Source: Malurus cyaneus samueli
Taxonomy: Eukaryota; Chordata; Aves; Passeriformes; Maluridae
Assembly (NCBI GenBank): GCA_009741485.1
Contig: CM019218.1
Span: 50,195,183 to 50,259,182 of the forward strand
Reading direction: 5' to 3'
DNA length: 64,000 nucleotides
The notes under the pieces were generated by a model. That model saw only the letters and a program-made list of their open reading frames with translations, did no database searches and was not told where the DNA came from. The position numbers were made by a program, and so were the translations under genes. Numbering within the stretch: position 1 is the stretch's first letter; the number at the start of each line of letters is the position of its first letter. Shown one piece after another: positions 22,559 through 34,767 of this stretch.

Positions 22559-23851
22559 TGACTGAGGGACACCCAGCACCCAGTGGTCTCTGCTCATCAT
22601 AAATTCCTTGGCATTTGCAGGAGAAATTTTTCCTTTCCTGCTGCTTTCTGATCAAGATTTGTCCCTAATTTGGAATCAACCATAATCCCCATGTTTATGG
22701 GTTCTGACAATTCCTTCCAGCCAAGCAGGTACTGAGCCCTCACCTGTGTTTTTCTAAATAAACCTGATAATTTAATCACAGAACCTGCAGATGAGCCATT
22801 TTTTCCAATCCAAAATTTCGATGAATTTATTAACTAAGTTAATGGAAGGAAAAAAAAAAAAGGCTACTTGTAAAAATCTTAAATAAACACTGAGCTCTTT
22901 CCCCTTTCTTTAATAGGTAAATCTCACAAAACACAGCCAGGGTACAGGCACAGCGTGTCATCGTGGCTGTGAAATGCCTACAATGTAAATGGACTTAATG
23001 ACAAAATTAAACAAATCTCAATTAAAGGCACAATGATTCCAGACAGGCAAAAGCCATTGCTCTCCCAGCTTCCCACTAAGTAGGTATCGGAGCAGGGAAA
23101 GGTTGCCAGCGATGGGGAACAGTTTAGAAAGTTAATGACAGTAAAAATGGGATTCACTGGAGACTGTAATCCTGACTCTGTAAGCATTGCCAGAGGCCTG
23201 ACATGAAGGAACAAGCTCTACTTCCAGCAGGCTGCAAAGCCAAGGAGAAGATTAACATCTGTCAGAAGCAGCTAGGGATGAGATTCGTATTGATCCTTGA
23301 ATGTCATGAGAATTTAGAAGGGCTAAGAGCAACTTTAAAGGGAATCATCAAGTATCTGTGGATTCGCTCTGTAAATCTCAAGTACCTTTCCCACACTTCA
23401 GCTTTTTTTTTTCAAACAGCTGTGTGTGAAGCAGCTCAGTGCAACAAGACAGGAGAGTTATTTCTTTCAACTTAGTCACTGTCAAGCTTAGTCTTGCAGG
23501 AAAAGCAGTGACAAGGAGCAGTTCTGGTGCTGTTACCAACCTCCAAGACACTGATTTTCGTGTTTGGACCGTGTTGCTGTGGATTTTGTTTCTGCCTTAT
23601 CCGTATCTATCCCTACTAACAAGATTAAAGCTTTGCTCACATTCTTCTAATTAAAATGCTGTAATTCTGAGAAGAGATTCCACGTCTCCTTTTAGCAGGG
23701 TAATCAGTACATCTGTGAGTTCAAGTTCCTATTTTTTAACATCAAAGCTTGCACAAAGATAGCTCTCTCTTCCAGGCAGGCCATGACTTTTTATCCACAC
23801 TGGTTTGAATAACAGGCTCTGTTTTGTAGCACTGGGATCAACACAATGACC

Positions 23852-24183
23852 TACAAGGAAAGGCTGGGAGAGCTGGGAATGTTCAGCTTCGAGGAGAGAA
23901 AGCTCCAGGGAGAATTTAGAGCCCCTTCCAGGGCCTAAAGGGGCTCCAGGAGAGCTGGAGAGGGACTGGGGACAAGGGATGGAGGGACAGGACACGGGGA
24001 ATGGGGTCACACTGCCAGAGGGCAGGGTTAGATGGGATATGGGAAGGAATTGTTCCCTGGGAGGGTGGGGAGGCCCTGGCACAGGGTGCCCAGATAAACT
24101 GTGGCTGCCCCTGGATCCCTGGAAGTGTCCAAGGCCAGGCTGGACAGGGCTGGAGCACCTGGGACAGTGGAAGGTGTCCCTGT
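23852..24183 (+). mobile_element. CR1 LINE fragment lacking its 3' terminus
   Basis: AAGGAAAGGCTGGGAGAGC through GGGACAGTGGAAGGTGTCCCTG is CR1, but the usual final part (CCATGGCAGG...GATTCTGTGA) is absent and sequence becomes unrelated at 24,184. CR1 copies normally lose the 5' end, so a deletion is implied. Confidence 0.88.
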
Positions 24184-24280
24184 CAAACAAAGGCTCCCAA
24201 AATCTTGTCCTGTCAGGAACACACACATTTTTTCTGCAGCATTTTTTCTTTATTAAAGTGGGAGAAGCATGATCTGACTG

Positions 24281-24697
24281 GGGCGTGTCCAGAGAGGGGA
24301 ATGGAGCTGGGGAAGGGTCTGGAGCACCAGGAGAGGCTGAGGGAGCTGGGAAAGGGGCTCAGCCTGGAGAAAAGGGGGATCAGGGGGGACCTTGTGGCTC
24401 TGCACAACTCCCTGACAGGAGGGGGCAGCCGGGGGGATTTGGGATCTGATCCAGGGAACAGGGACAGGAGGAGAGGGAACGGCTCAGGCTGGGCCAGGGG
24501 AGGGCTGGACATCAGTGAAAATTCTCCATCGAGAGGCACTGCCACAGGCTGCCCAGGGCAGTGGTGGAATGGAACACCTGGAAATGTTCACAAACCATGC
24601 AGATGTGGTGTTTGGAGACATGGTTGAGTGGTGGACATGACAGCTCTGTGCTCATGATCTTAAAGGTTTTTCCAACCCTAACAATCCTGTGAACTCT
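24281..24697 (+). mobile_element. CR1 LINE 3' end, older subfamily
   Basis: GGGGCGTGTCCAGAGAGGGG, CTTGTGGCTCTGCACAACTC, GGGGCAGCCGGGGGGATTTG and CACAGGCTGCCCAGGGCAG to a terminus near GGTTTTTCCAACCCTAAC. Same subfamily as 13,651-14,062. Confidence 0.9.
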
Positions 24698-27600
24698 GAG
24701 CTCTATTTCACCCACCAGCTGCAGCATGAACTTTACAATTTTTTAATTCTGCAGCTTCTCCTTGCTGTATAAAGGCACCACTCCACAGCATTCAGAAGCA
24801 CCTCCTGCCCTCACTCCTTGCCCCTATTTTCTATAAGGCTGTGACACCTTACAGCTCCAAGAGAAGGTTTTGTTTATTCAGGTTCTGTGAGGTTGTTCAG
24901 ATGAACACAGGTTGAGGAAACTCATCACAGCAGTTTAGTGTTCCCAGTCTAAGAGTTCCCACATCCAATCTGTATATTTTTCTGACTGTGGAAGTGAAAA
25001 AAAAGGTTCATATCTAACATAATTAATGGTAACAAGAAAAATAATATCCTGGTAAAGACAGCAACACTAATCTTCTAATCCTGTCCTGCTTTTATAAGAA
25101 TCTCCACATTTCCAAGTCCACATAGCAGGGAAGTCAGTGAACCCCACTGAAAGTGTGAACAGTGCAAAGATGTTCAATGCCTTCAGCAATAGCATTCAGG
25201 GAGTCAGAGTTATTCAGACTCAGAACAGGGCCAAAGAGAGTTCTAGAAAATGTGCTAGAAACACTCAAGGGCAGTTTAAAGGAAAAAGAGGCACCTTCCC
25301 CATTTTAGTTCATACTGTAGCTAAAAATGTTTTCAACAACCAGATGATGCCAGAAAATGTAAAGACCCTTCAAATGCTCCTCACACCAGTGCCAAACACG
25401 GATTTATAAGAACTGCTGAGACTGCCAGGTCAGTCCAGCTCCCTGTTTCCTGTTCTTAAGCAAAGGTTGCTGAACTTCATTTAAACTTCCTTATTGTCTG
25501 CTTGAAGGATTCCCACAGCACGAGCAGGGATTCCATCTCTCCTTTACAAACACCTTTCTGTTGAGCTGTCCTTCTGCTCAGAGTTACTGTGTGGCCAGGA
25601 GAGATGTTCAAAAACACGGGAATTTATTCCAGAGACAGCTGCAGGCTCCCAGCAAGGGAGGACATCCTGCACTCTGCAGCATCCTTCACTTCCCTGCACA
25701 TTACCCCAGCCATCCTTCAAGCTCGGTGTGAGGTGAGGATATTCCAGAGCTTCAGCATCCAGGCAAACAAACCCCTTCCCACGTGGAAACGTAGCCTTAA
25801 ATTTCACTTCACCCTAAACGCCTGAGCGGGGAATAAAAACCTCCAGCCTTCAAACATGCACAGCAGCTGCCTCCCCTCAAAGTCTGACATAACACAAAGA
25901 TGGAAAACTCCTACTCCCCGCTGCTCGCTGGGTGCGCGCCCAGCAGCCCGCGATGCGCGGCTGAAACGTGGCCCCGGTTCAAACCCCTCTGCTCCCTGCG
26001 AGCAGGAGCAGATTTGTTGTGCAGCAGCTGCCTGACACACTCAGGATGCTGAGAGAGCTGAAGTTTGGAAGTTTTTGGGAGGTTTTCTCCAGTCTCTCAC
26101 AGGTTTGGTGTCAGGGTGTGATTCTCAGAGCATGGGAATGAAGGAACTCCTAAATCTCTGTGCAAGGAAATGCAGCTTGGATTCGTTTTTCTGAATTTGT
26201 ATTTTGCTGCTAATGCAAAGAATCCATGACATTTTGTTGCCATCCCACTTTAGGGTTGCTAGCAGTTGTCTGGCACTGGGAGTTAATACAATAATGAGTT
26301 AAAACAATCTTTCAGCCAGAAGTAAATACCTTCCAGAGCAGATGAAAGCCAAGATGCTGAAGAGATCCCACGTGTGCTGCAGGGAAGATTGTGTGGAGCA
26401 GCAGCTCTGAGGCAGCTGGACTCAATGTGTGCAAGGAGAAGGCAGGAGCCCTGCAGATAAAGGAGTCAGAAAGCACGTGGAGCAGCACTCGGGGCTGGAG
26501 AGGAAACAAAACAGAGGATGTCAGGACATAGGCATGAGCAAGGGCAGGAGTGAGAGCCAGAGAGTAGATTTTTAGGGATGGCTATCTCACTCTCCTGCTG
26601 CTTTTTAATCCGTTCACTCCATAAAGAAAGGTACAGAAAAGGGTTTGGTAAAGAGAGAAGAGGCTGGTACTCACACAGATTACAAACACTGGCAAAACCA
26701 CTCTTGTTTTTCTACCACTTGAGGCACGCACACGCTAAAATACAATGAACAAATAAGGACAATAAGGCAAATAAAAGCATGTGAAGGAATAGGATTGGTT
26801 TCCCAAACATCCTGAACACTTGTGCTTTGCAATGGTTTACTCTGCTGCCAAGTAATCAAGATGATCTCTGGGCCCAACTCAGGAAAACACACAGGGAGGA
26901 AATGTAGGTATGGAGAATTTTGCACAGTGTCAACACATGTACACAGAAAGCAGCTTTAATCCTCCTAAGTGCTGAGCACAAACACACAAAGCATGAAAGC
27001 CCAGGGGGAGAAATTCCAGCAGCACCACAGTTTACAAACCAGCTCTGTGTCTTGATGGAAAATGATGCGGCACTGTTGCTTCTGGGGCGCTGGGATTCCA
27101 AAGTGAAACCCCATTTGCTTCTTTCCTTTTTCTGCTCGTGCTCAGAGGAGCCACAGCGTTAGAAGGAATATCTGAAAGGTCTAAAACCATAAGAACCCGG
27201 TGTTTTTCTTGGTAAACTACCCTAGATGTCAGGAGACTCCCGTTTCTCCTGCAAGAACTACTTGTGCCTGCAGAGAACATTACAGGATGACACTGCAATC
27301 TGATAACTCAGTGTTTCTGTGGTTTGCTTTGTTTTATTTGGTGGTGTTTCCAGATTTTTTGTGGACAGCTCTACTACAGACCCTGTTTCTTAGGAGGTTT
27401 TACCCTCTCATTTCATAACTACGCCACATCTAAAAGGCTCCTGCTGTGCAGGGAAACAAAACCCTTTTTTTCCACCTCTTTGGTAACTAAATTTTCAGGC
27501 CACCAACACGTAGTAAAAAACCTTCAAAGCTGAAAGCTTCTCTTGCACTCAACTAAAGTATTTCCTTAGTTTAGATTTAACACTGAGATAATTTCTTATA

Positions 27601-30600
27601 TTTATTATTATTATACATTAGTATATTACTATTTCTTTAGACCTGCTTAGTTTAAAACCCACTGTATTTCACATCTGTGTAGTGGAGAGCTCAGGAATTC
27701 TAAAGAAATTGTTTTAAACCCAAATTAAATGGGAAAAGCAGGTGGAGTTCAAGGGTTTGAGCATCACTCCAACTTTATAAGCTGCAGAACAAGCTCAGGC
27801 TTTGCAATGTGGAGCTGTACAAATATCTGCCCAAATCTTGAATGTCACCTCATGAGCAGCAGGACACGAAGCTTATGTCCATTTACACAGAAATTCTGGA
27901 AATAAACTTCTCAAATGTACAGGGTATGTCAAAGCATACAGATGTCAACCAGCTAAAGAGCAGCAGCCCAATGACTTAATTTTTTTTACACACAATTTAC
28001 CTTGAGGCATGCTGGTTTAAGAAAAAAAAGGAAAATTTTTATATCATTAAAAGTATTATCCCTGTACCTTGTGAGTTACAATAAGGAGGGTACAGAATGA
28101 CTGTGGCTGCTGTGGGGTCAATACCTATTTCCCACTGCAATGAAAATAAGGAATTCAATCTCTAAAGGTGTCATTTGAGGTTTTTTTCCTCATGAATTCC
28201 CTATTGTAATGTAAGGTAAATCACAAGAGAGGGAATTCAATCCCTAAGAATTGAATTCTGTAGGTCTCATGAAGGTAAAACAGAGTTAGAAATAGGAAAG
28301 AATATCCTAGAAATTAAAAAAGATAATAAAAGGAGGTGGGCAATGGAGAAGAGGAACATTGCTACTGCTTGGCAAGAATCCTGTGTTATTCTTTGAGTTC
28401 TTGCCTTGCTACAGAAGTAAATTCTACTGACCAAAAGCGAGTGGGGAGGATCATTTTATTAAGTGTTTGTAAAAGCACTCGACATTTCTGGATGGAAAAA
28501 TCCTACATAGGCAAAGCAGTACTGAGTGCTTCCTCCTATCTCAGCACTCTCTGAGTGAACACAAGAGCACCTCCATGTCAGAAGGTTTTATTTTGTCCAT
28601 TTTTTTCTATCTATTTAAGGGTTTTTTTAATAGAAAAAAATCCAGCATGCCAGTTTGAACTGCTCCAGCTCCAGAATTTTGTATCAGGTGCAGCCAGACC
28701 CTCAGTTCAGTAGAACAGAGGTTTTAAAGTTCTCTCATCTCCATCCTTTGCTGCATCCTCCTGTGCTCTGACTTGCCAAGCACCGACACACTTCAGCTTC
28801 CCTTTGGAATTTCTCAGAATTCCTGCCCCATTCAAACACCGTTGAGTCATTTAAAGTAGTTATAAATGCACTGGAAGATTTGCAGAAGATAAAATTCTTT
28901 TTGGATGTAAATAATTAATAGAAGGGGAAAGTCTGAAAAGCCACGGCCATAATTTATGGCTGCTCCTTGTCCTTACATAATGTTCTTTTCCAAATTTATG
29001 ATCCAGAGAAACGTTGAAGATGATGGAGTCCACCTTTGGGAATCTGATCATCACATCCCAGCCCATTTTTGTTTTCTACTTCATTTTTGGAGTCACTACA
29101 TCAGTGCCTTACACTCAGACATGTGCAATTGCTAAAAATCGCCTTCATTACAAATTTATTTGTGCAGTTGTAGAAAAGTGAAAAAGGAGAATATAAATGA
29201 AAATTATGAGCCTGAATAAAAACGAAATGCTAGCACTGCTGCTGGGATTCAGCTGGTTCTTATTAATCAGGGTTTGGAACAGAATCAGGATTTATACTCC
29301 CTTCTGAATAGCTGGAATAAGATCACTAGTTGGAAAAGTTTACTGGCCCTAAAGATATTGTATTTTTCTGTCTTAACTACTCTTGGCTGTAAGAGGGGAT
29401 GTAACATCACAGTCTGACTGCCCTCATACTTTCTGTTCCCAGCAGAATTCCAGTTTGATTTTGGTAGTTTTGTGAAGTCTGAAATTCCAGTTCTTTTCAT
29501 TCCTGGTAATTTTGTGTTGGAAACCTCAGGGCCAAATACAGCAAGCCAACTCTTCCCAAATTGAAATCCATTTGGGAAGGGTGTAGAGGGGGAAGGACAG
29601 CCCATGCTCCAGCCTCAGGAAGGCCTTTGGGCTCACTGTTTGCAGCAGCAATAGGGAAAGAGCTCTCCTGGTTTTGGACAGGAATTGTAGGGAGTAGCAA
29701 TCTCATGCTGGCTGACAGCTGGGTGGGATGGAGGCATCCAACTCTCCAGGGGTGGATTTATCCCATTTATCCTGCGGTAGTTTTCCTGTCAGTTAGTGCC
29801 TGAGATCTTCAGTCACTCCTTGGTGCCTGTGAATTAGGATATATGAAACCCTGGAGTCCTATAAAATACATCTCCAGCTCCAGGGCTGCATGGAAAGTTC
29901 CAAAGTAATCATCACATGCCAATCATTGATTTTAGGATTTGCTTTCTGGACCATAATGTAGGGATGATATACAACTCTGGTATGCTCAGATAACTTACTC
30001 CTAGCCAGGATTTTTCTTCCTAACTCATTTAATTTACCCACTTTGTGCCATTGAGGTCATTGAAGTCAGAAGAATCAGATTCACAAGCTCCTCCAAAGGC
30101 TGTTTTCTGCCATTTATGTGCAGAGATTTGTCACCAGTATTGTAAGTGATGGGTTTTCCCTCACTGTATTTAAAGTGAATTTATCTTGACAGAGACAACT
30201 TTATCTTTTATTTAATAACTGCCAGTTTTATTTTCTGGAGCAGGATAAACCTTTCTGCTCTGTCAGGGTGGCTCTGTGTATGTTTGACACTCATTTACAG
30301 CCAATCTGTCAAAGCAAAAGCTGCATCCTGTCACAAGCCTTCACTGGCATGGCCATCCTGACCTGAAGATCACATTTTTTTCCCAAAGGAATCACATTTC
30401 AGATGGTTGCTGATGCCTCTGAATTCCCACGAGCACGTTTCACAAGTGAGAGCATCACAATGCCAGACAGCATAAAACGAATTGGAGATGCAAACCAAAT
30501 TATTGCATTCTTAGTTTCGATTTTGTTTTACCACTCAGGAGTTTTAAACTGAGCCTTCAAAAGGTGTGCTCTGCCTGTCCCATGTCACCAGAGCTGTCAC

Positions 30601-30898
30601 CCACTGTAAGAAAGCCCCAGCTGTGGCTCCAGGCTGGATCTCTCCCAGCACTCAGCACCAAGGGAATGGGGTGTCAGGGAACGTGATGGAAAATAAACTT
30701 TCCCTCTCTTTGGACATCTCTGCAGAGACACCAGTGAGTGAAATATTGATCACTGGTTCAGGATGAAAGAAGGGATAAAATTAGGCCCTTGAAAATAAAC
30801 CATTTCTATTACTTATGCCCCAATAAATATAAAATAAACTTTAAGGAGTGCTTTCCAAAACCTTGCTGACTTTGGATTTGGTGAATCCCCACCCAGTG
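24698..30898. other. NGF intron 1, six kilobases free of recognised transposons
   Basis: Only the CpG-dense patch at 25.9-26.0 kb stands out. The rest is unique, moderately AT-rich sequence. It is the longest stretch of the intron without a visible CR1 piece, so it would be the first place to look for conserved elements. Confidence 0.55.
25900..26010. other. CpG-dense patch in NGF intron 1
   Basis: GGGTGCGCGCCCAGCAGCCC and CGCGATGCGCGGCTG give many CpGs in about 100 bp, set in CpG-poor intron. The strings can fold into adjacent GC-rich hairpins. It could be a small regulatory island or alternative leader exon; no clear donor was found. Confidence 0.45.
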
Positions 30899-31040
30899 CA
30901 GAATCACAGAATGGTTTGGGTTTGAAGGGGCCTCAAGGACCTGATTGCACCCCTGCCATGGGCAGGAAATATTCCCCTACCCCAGGTTGCTCCAAGCCCA
31001 TCCAACCCGGCCTTGAGCACTTCCAGGGATGGGTTGAGAC
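30899..31040 (-). mobile_element. CR1 LINE 3'-end fragment
   Basis: AGAATCACAGAATGGTTTGG, CCCCTGCCATGGGCAGGAAA, GTTGCTCCAAGCCCATCC and CACTTCCAGGGATGGGTTG. Confidence 0.9.
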
Positions 31041-31297
31041 TCACAGTGCTGTTCCCCCCTAAATGCCCCAAATTCCCAGAGGCTGAAAGGATGATGAAGC
31101 ATCTCTGTGATTATCTTTACCTGTACTAAAGATGATTCAGAGCCGTGGATGCAGCTCCTCTGGTGCACATCCTGTGATGACGAGGAGGAGCACGGTGCCC
31201 TGATGCTTTGTGCTGCAGGGCAGCATTTTTCTCAGTCTACTGCTCTCCCTAGAAATCCTCAAAGGAACGTTTCAGTGCTGGAGGCATTTGGGAGAGG

Positions 31298-31326
31298 AAA
31301 AAAAAAAAAGAGAAAAAAAAAAAAGG
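31298..31326. repeat. A/G-rich run
   Basis: Two A12-type runs separated by GAG and flanked by GG; simple sequence. Confidence 0.85.
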
Positions 31327-32277
31327 AAGTGTATGAGACACAGGTAGGTTCCAGCTGGCTCTCAAGCACCCATAAACATCTTATTTACAGGCTGAGTCAC
31401 TGCAGATATAATGGAGGAATGAAATGTCGAGTCCATTAGAAATTCCCGTTTTCTTGCTCATCAGCAAAGATCAAGGCAAAGCTGTGCCTCTGACACTGCT
31501 CTTAGTCATAATGGCTGCAGGATTCCCTTCAAGGCCTCCCAGGGCTCAGAAACCATTTCCCTAAATTGCTGCTGCTGAGTTTTAATTCACGTAACTCATA
31601 TACCTGTTAAAACATTTCCGTGAGAGATGTGCCAGGGACACTTTCACTTCAGCAGCAACTTCAGCAGCAGCTGCCTCCCTCATTTCTCTCTCACTACCAG
31701 AAGCAGTGAGACAAAACTAATTCACTGTTTGTTGCTTATTTTGGTGACCTCCACGATCCCATTTGCTGCACTGACAGCCAAGCACTTCTGTTTATTTTTT
31801 GCACATCCCTCAAATACGCCAACAACTTCAAGAATGACAGAAAACAACATTCCAAGTTGTACCATGCCTTAGATTACAACATTCTCTGTTTATGTTTATT
31901 GCCTGTGTTTGTTTTTATTTAGAAAATCATTTACTTGCCCTGTTTGCCTGAGCCAAATGAGCATTAATTTATCTTTTCTCTGTGTAGGAGCTGCTTTAAT
32001 GGCATGTGGTCAATGTGCAGGGAGAAGGCTGCACTGACTGCTGTTCTCATTGGAAGCAATTAATTTAGTAAATTTAGTAAATTTTCCTTCCTAATAACTT
32101 TCCAGGCAACATTCCCCATTTGTCCATTTTCCCTCAGATTCTGTGGGTAACTTTAATGAAAAGGGAATTCCCCAAACTTGTTTTGTTTGGCACTTGCTGC
32201 ACTCACAGGTCCTGCAAGCAAAGAGCTTTTCAAGACACAGAACCCCTCGATTTTTGATGTGATCCATTTTTCCACAT

Positions 32278-32443
32278 TCATGGAATTATGGAATCCCGAA
32301 ATGGTTTGCGTTGGAAGGGACCTTAAAGGTCAACTGATGGACAGGGACAACTTCCACCATCCCAGGTTGCTCCAAACCTGTCCAGCCTGGCCTTGGCACT
32401 TCCAGGGATCCAGGGGCAGCCACAGCTTCTCTGGGAAATCCTG
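32278..32443 (-). mobile_element. CR1 LINE 3'-end fragment joined to an inverted CR1 tail
   Basis: TGGAATTATGGAATCCCG, GTTGGAAGGGACCTTAAAGG and CCAGGGGCAGCCACAGCTTC are reverse-orientation CR1, which stops at CTCTGGGAAATCCTGTG. Confidence 0.88.
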
Positions 32444-32474
32444 TGCCCAAACCAGTCTGGGATTTTATAATTCT
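32444..32474 (+). mobile_element. CR1 3' terminal tail in the opposite orientation
   Basis: CCCAAACCAGTCTGGGATTT followed by TATAATTCT is the plus-sense CR1 terminus, directly abutting the minus-strand CR1 before it. Confidence 0.75.
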
Positions 32475-33348
32475 ACTCTACATGTGCTGAGACCAAAAAA
32501 TGGGATTGAAGTGAGATTTTTTTTACCCCCAGGTCTGTCATCCTGTATGCATGTAAATCCTGAAGAAAGACTCACTTCAGTAGGATATTTTATGAATGTC
32601 TGGGAGTGGTAGAACAGAGGAATAGTCTATGGATGCTGAATAACACTGCATCATTTACTGGATTCCACCACAGCCAGGAATCCGGGAAAAAGACAGTAAA
32701 AGAGCTTTGAAAAAACGCTTTTGTGGTTAAAAACCAGCCAGTTGGAACTGAAACAGTGTTTTCTTAGGGTGGCAGAACAGTTGGAAAAGTTGTTGGATTA
32801 TTTTTGGCAGTGGCCAGCGCATTATAGCTCTATCATTACTGGTACTCAACTCTCCAGAGTTCACTGAAAGGGTTATTACTTCACTGGTACATTCCTGCAA
32901 AAATACAGCATACTCCGTGTGTAGCATGAAGTTTTGGATCCTGGAACTCTGAGTGACCTTCCTGACACGCTGAGTTCAACCAGCTCAGCCCCAAAACACT
33001 GCAACGCCCAGGGGGAGCCTGAGCCGCGGCCCCAGACAAAGGCAGGGTGGCCAAACCGCTGCACAAGTGTTGCACAACCAGCACGTAACAGGGTGACTCC
33101 TGTGCCCTGCTCTGATGAAAACAGGCTGGGAAGGTTGCACTTGGAGGTTTTAGACATCAAGTGACTCGTACTTGGGTGTTGGGGAGAGCCAAACCCAGTG
33201 GCTGCCGTCGCTGGCAGCCAGCGCTGCCCAGGACAGACACTCTGCAGGTGGAGAGTGAGCCCAGTTCATGCTTTGGCATCAGCAGCGTGTTCTCCTTAGC
33301 AAATGCACCTCAGCCTGAATGCAGCAGGATTTTTGCAGTGCTGGAGTA

Positions 33349-33558
33349 CCTTATGCAACCCCTTTTTACCTTATACAACCCCTATTTCCCTTATGTAACC
33401 CCCATTTTCCTTATACAACCCNNNNNNNNNNNNNNNNNNCCTTATTTACCTTATACAACCCCCATTTTCCTTACACATCCCAAATTTTCCTTATCCAACC
33501 CCCTTTTCCTTATCCAACCCCCATTTTCCTTATCCAACCCCCATTTTCCTTAAGCAAC
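33349..33558. repeat. 20-bp minisatellite containing an assembly gap
   Basis: Units of the type CCTTATACAACCCCCATTTT repeat with period 20 (33,349, 33,369, 33,389, 33,409), then an 18-N gap (33,422-33,439), then further 19-20 bp units to about 33,558. The unit immediately after the gap is truncated, so the gap probably hides more copies. Confidence 0.93.
33422..33439. other. Assembly gap (18 N)
   Basis: Eighteen unresolved bases inside the minisatellite; true length unknown. Confidence 0.99.
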
Positions 33559-34669
33559 AGAACAGATAAACCATTGAATACTAACATTCATGAAATACTA
33601 TTTCTATACCTTTCATTGCCATGAATTTACAAGCAGAAATGAGTTTTGCTGAAAGCTGCACATCTATCAGTGTGCTGGATTTAACTGGTGAATAAAATAA
33701 TGGTTTTCCTTTAACTGGGGTCTATAGGACCATTCACACTGTAGCAATTCAGACTGGAATCATTGCTGGCCTGACAGTAGCAAAACAACAAACATCTAAG
33801 TGTGTGCTTTTACATGCCTGCAATTTTGGTACCTTCAACTCTTCTCAAATATCAGCCACAATCAGATAATTGTCTGCCAATAAGGGACAATCTGCGATTC
33901 TCCTCCTGAATTTAATTGTAACCAGATTTGCTTCCCAGAGCAGATGTTGGGGCTGTGAGCCCTGGTTTGTCCCTGGCTGCTGTGCAGTGCCCTTGGATGT
34001 GATGTCTCAAAGGGTGGGAAGCAGGGGGGTGATAAGCACAGGATGGGGAAGATGCTGAGGAAAGGCAGCTTTGTGCAACAAACTGCTCTGCAAAGTCTGG
34101 AATTTTGGACAAGCTCGACGTTGTGACAATGAAAAGGGTTAGGGTTAGGCTCAGAGAGCCAAGGGGTTTGTTGTCTCTGTACTCTGCTGCCAAGGGGGGA
34201 ATGGCACAGAAATGTTTGCTGGCTGATTACTGACCCCAAGCCTTCTGCTCCTAGTGACCCACGGCACCCGCAGCTGGCAGGCTCAGCACGGCCCCATGGC
34301 CAGGGGCAGCCCAGCCCGCCTCAGCTCTGGATGAAGTAAGGACCTGGCTGGGGGAGCAGCTCTTTGTGCAGTCCGCTCTGAGGTAAGAACAGCACTCCTG
34401 CCTGAGCTCCCCTGGGGCCAGGCTCACACGGCAGCTCCACCACTGGAAGGGTTTAAATGACATTTGAACAGCACAGAATTGGTGTTTGGTTCAGGTGCTG
34501 TAATTTTGGTGTTACTCTTCATGGCCAGTGCTCCCATCAGACACCCACGGACCACCAGCACTGGAACTGGCAGCTGCACATCCCCTGCAGTTCTGGCAAA
34601 CCCTCTGAACATCTCCAGAAAGCATCATGAAAGGGTTAAATCACTAATTATATGACAAGGTTTAGATAG

Positions 34670-34767
34670 AGAATCATGGAATCCCAAAATTATTTGGGTT
34701 GGAAGAATCCTTAAAGGATCATCTTCTTCCAAACCCCTGCCATGGGTAGGGCCACCCCAAACTCCCC
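34670..34767 (-). mobile_element. CR1 LINE 3'-end fragment
   Basis: AGAATCATGGAATCCC, TTTGGGTTGGAAGAATCC and CCCCTGCCATGGGTAGGGCC; about 100 bp. Confidence 0.88.

Noticed and set aside
24001..24627. 208-codon open frame on the + strand
   Set aside because: It crosses two CR1 fragments of different subfamilies and is a readthrough of repeat DNA.
25970..25995. tRNA T-arm-like string GGTTCAAACC
   Set aside because: No A box, acceptor stem or cloverleaf could be built around it.
33349..33558. CRISPR-like repeat array
   Set aside because: The 20-bp units are contiguous without spacers and the genome is vertebrate; it is a minisatellite.
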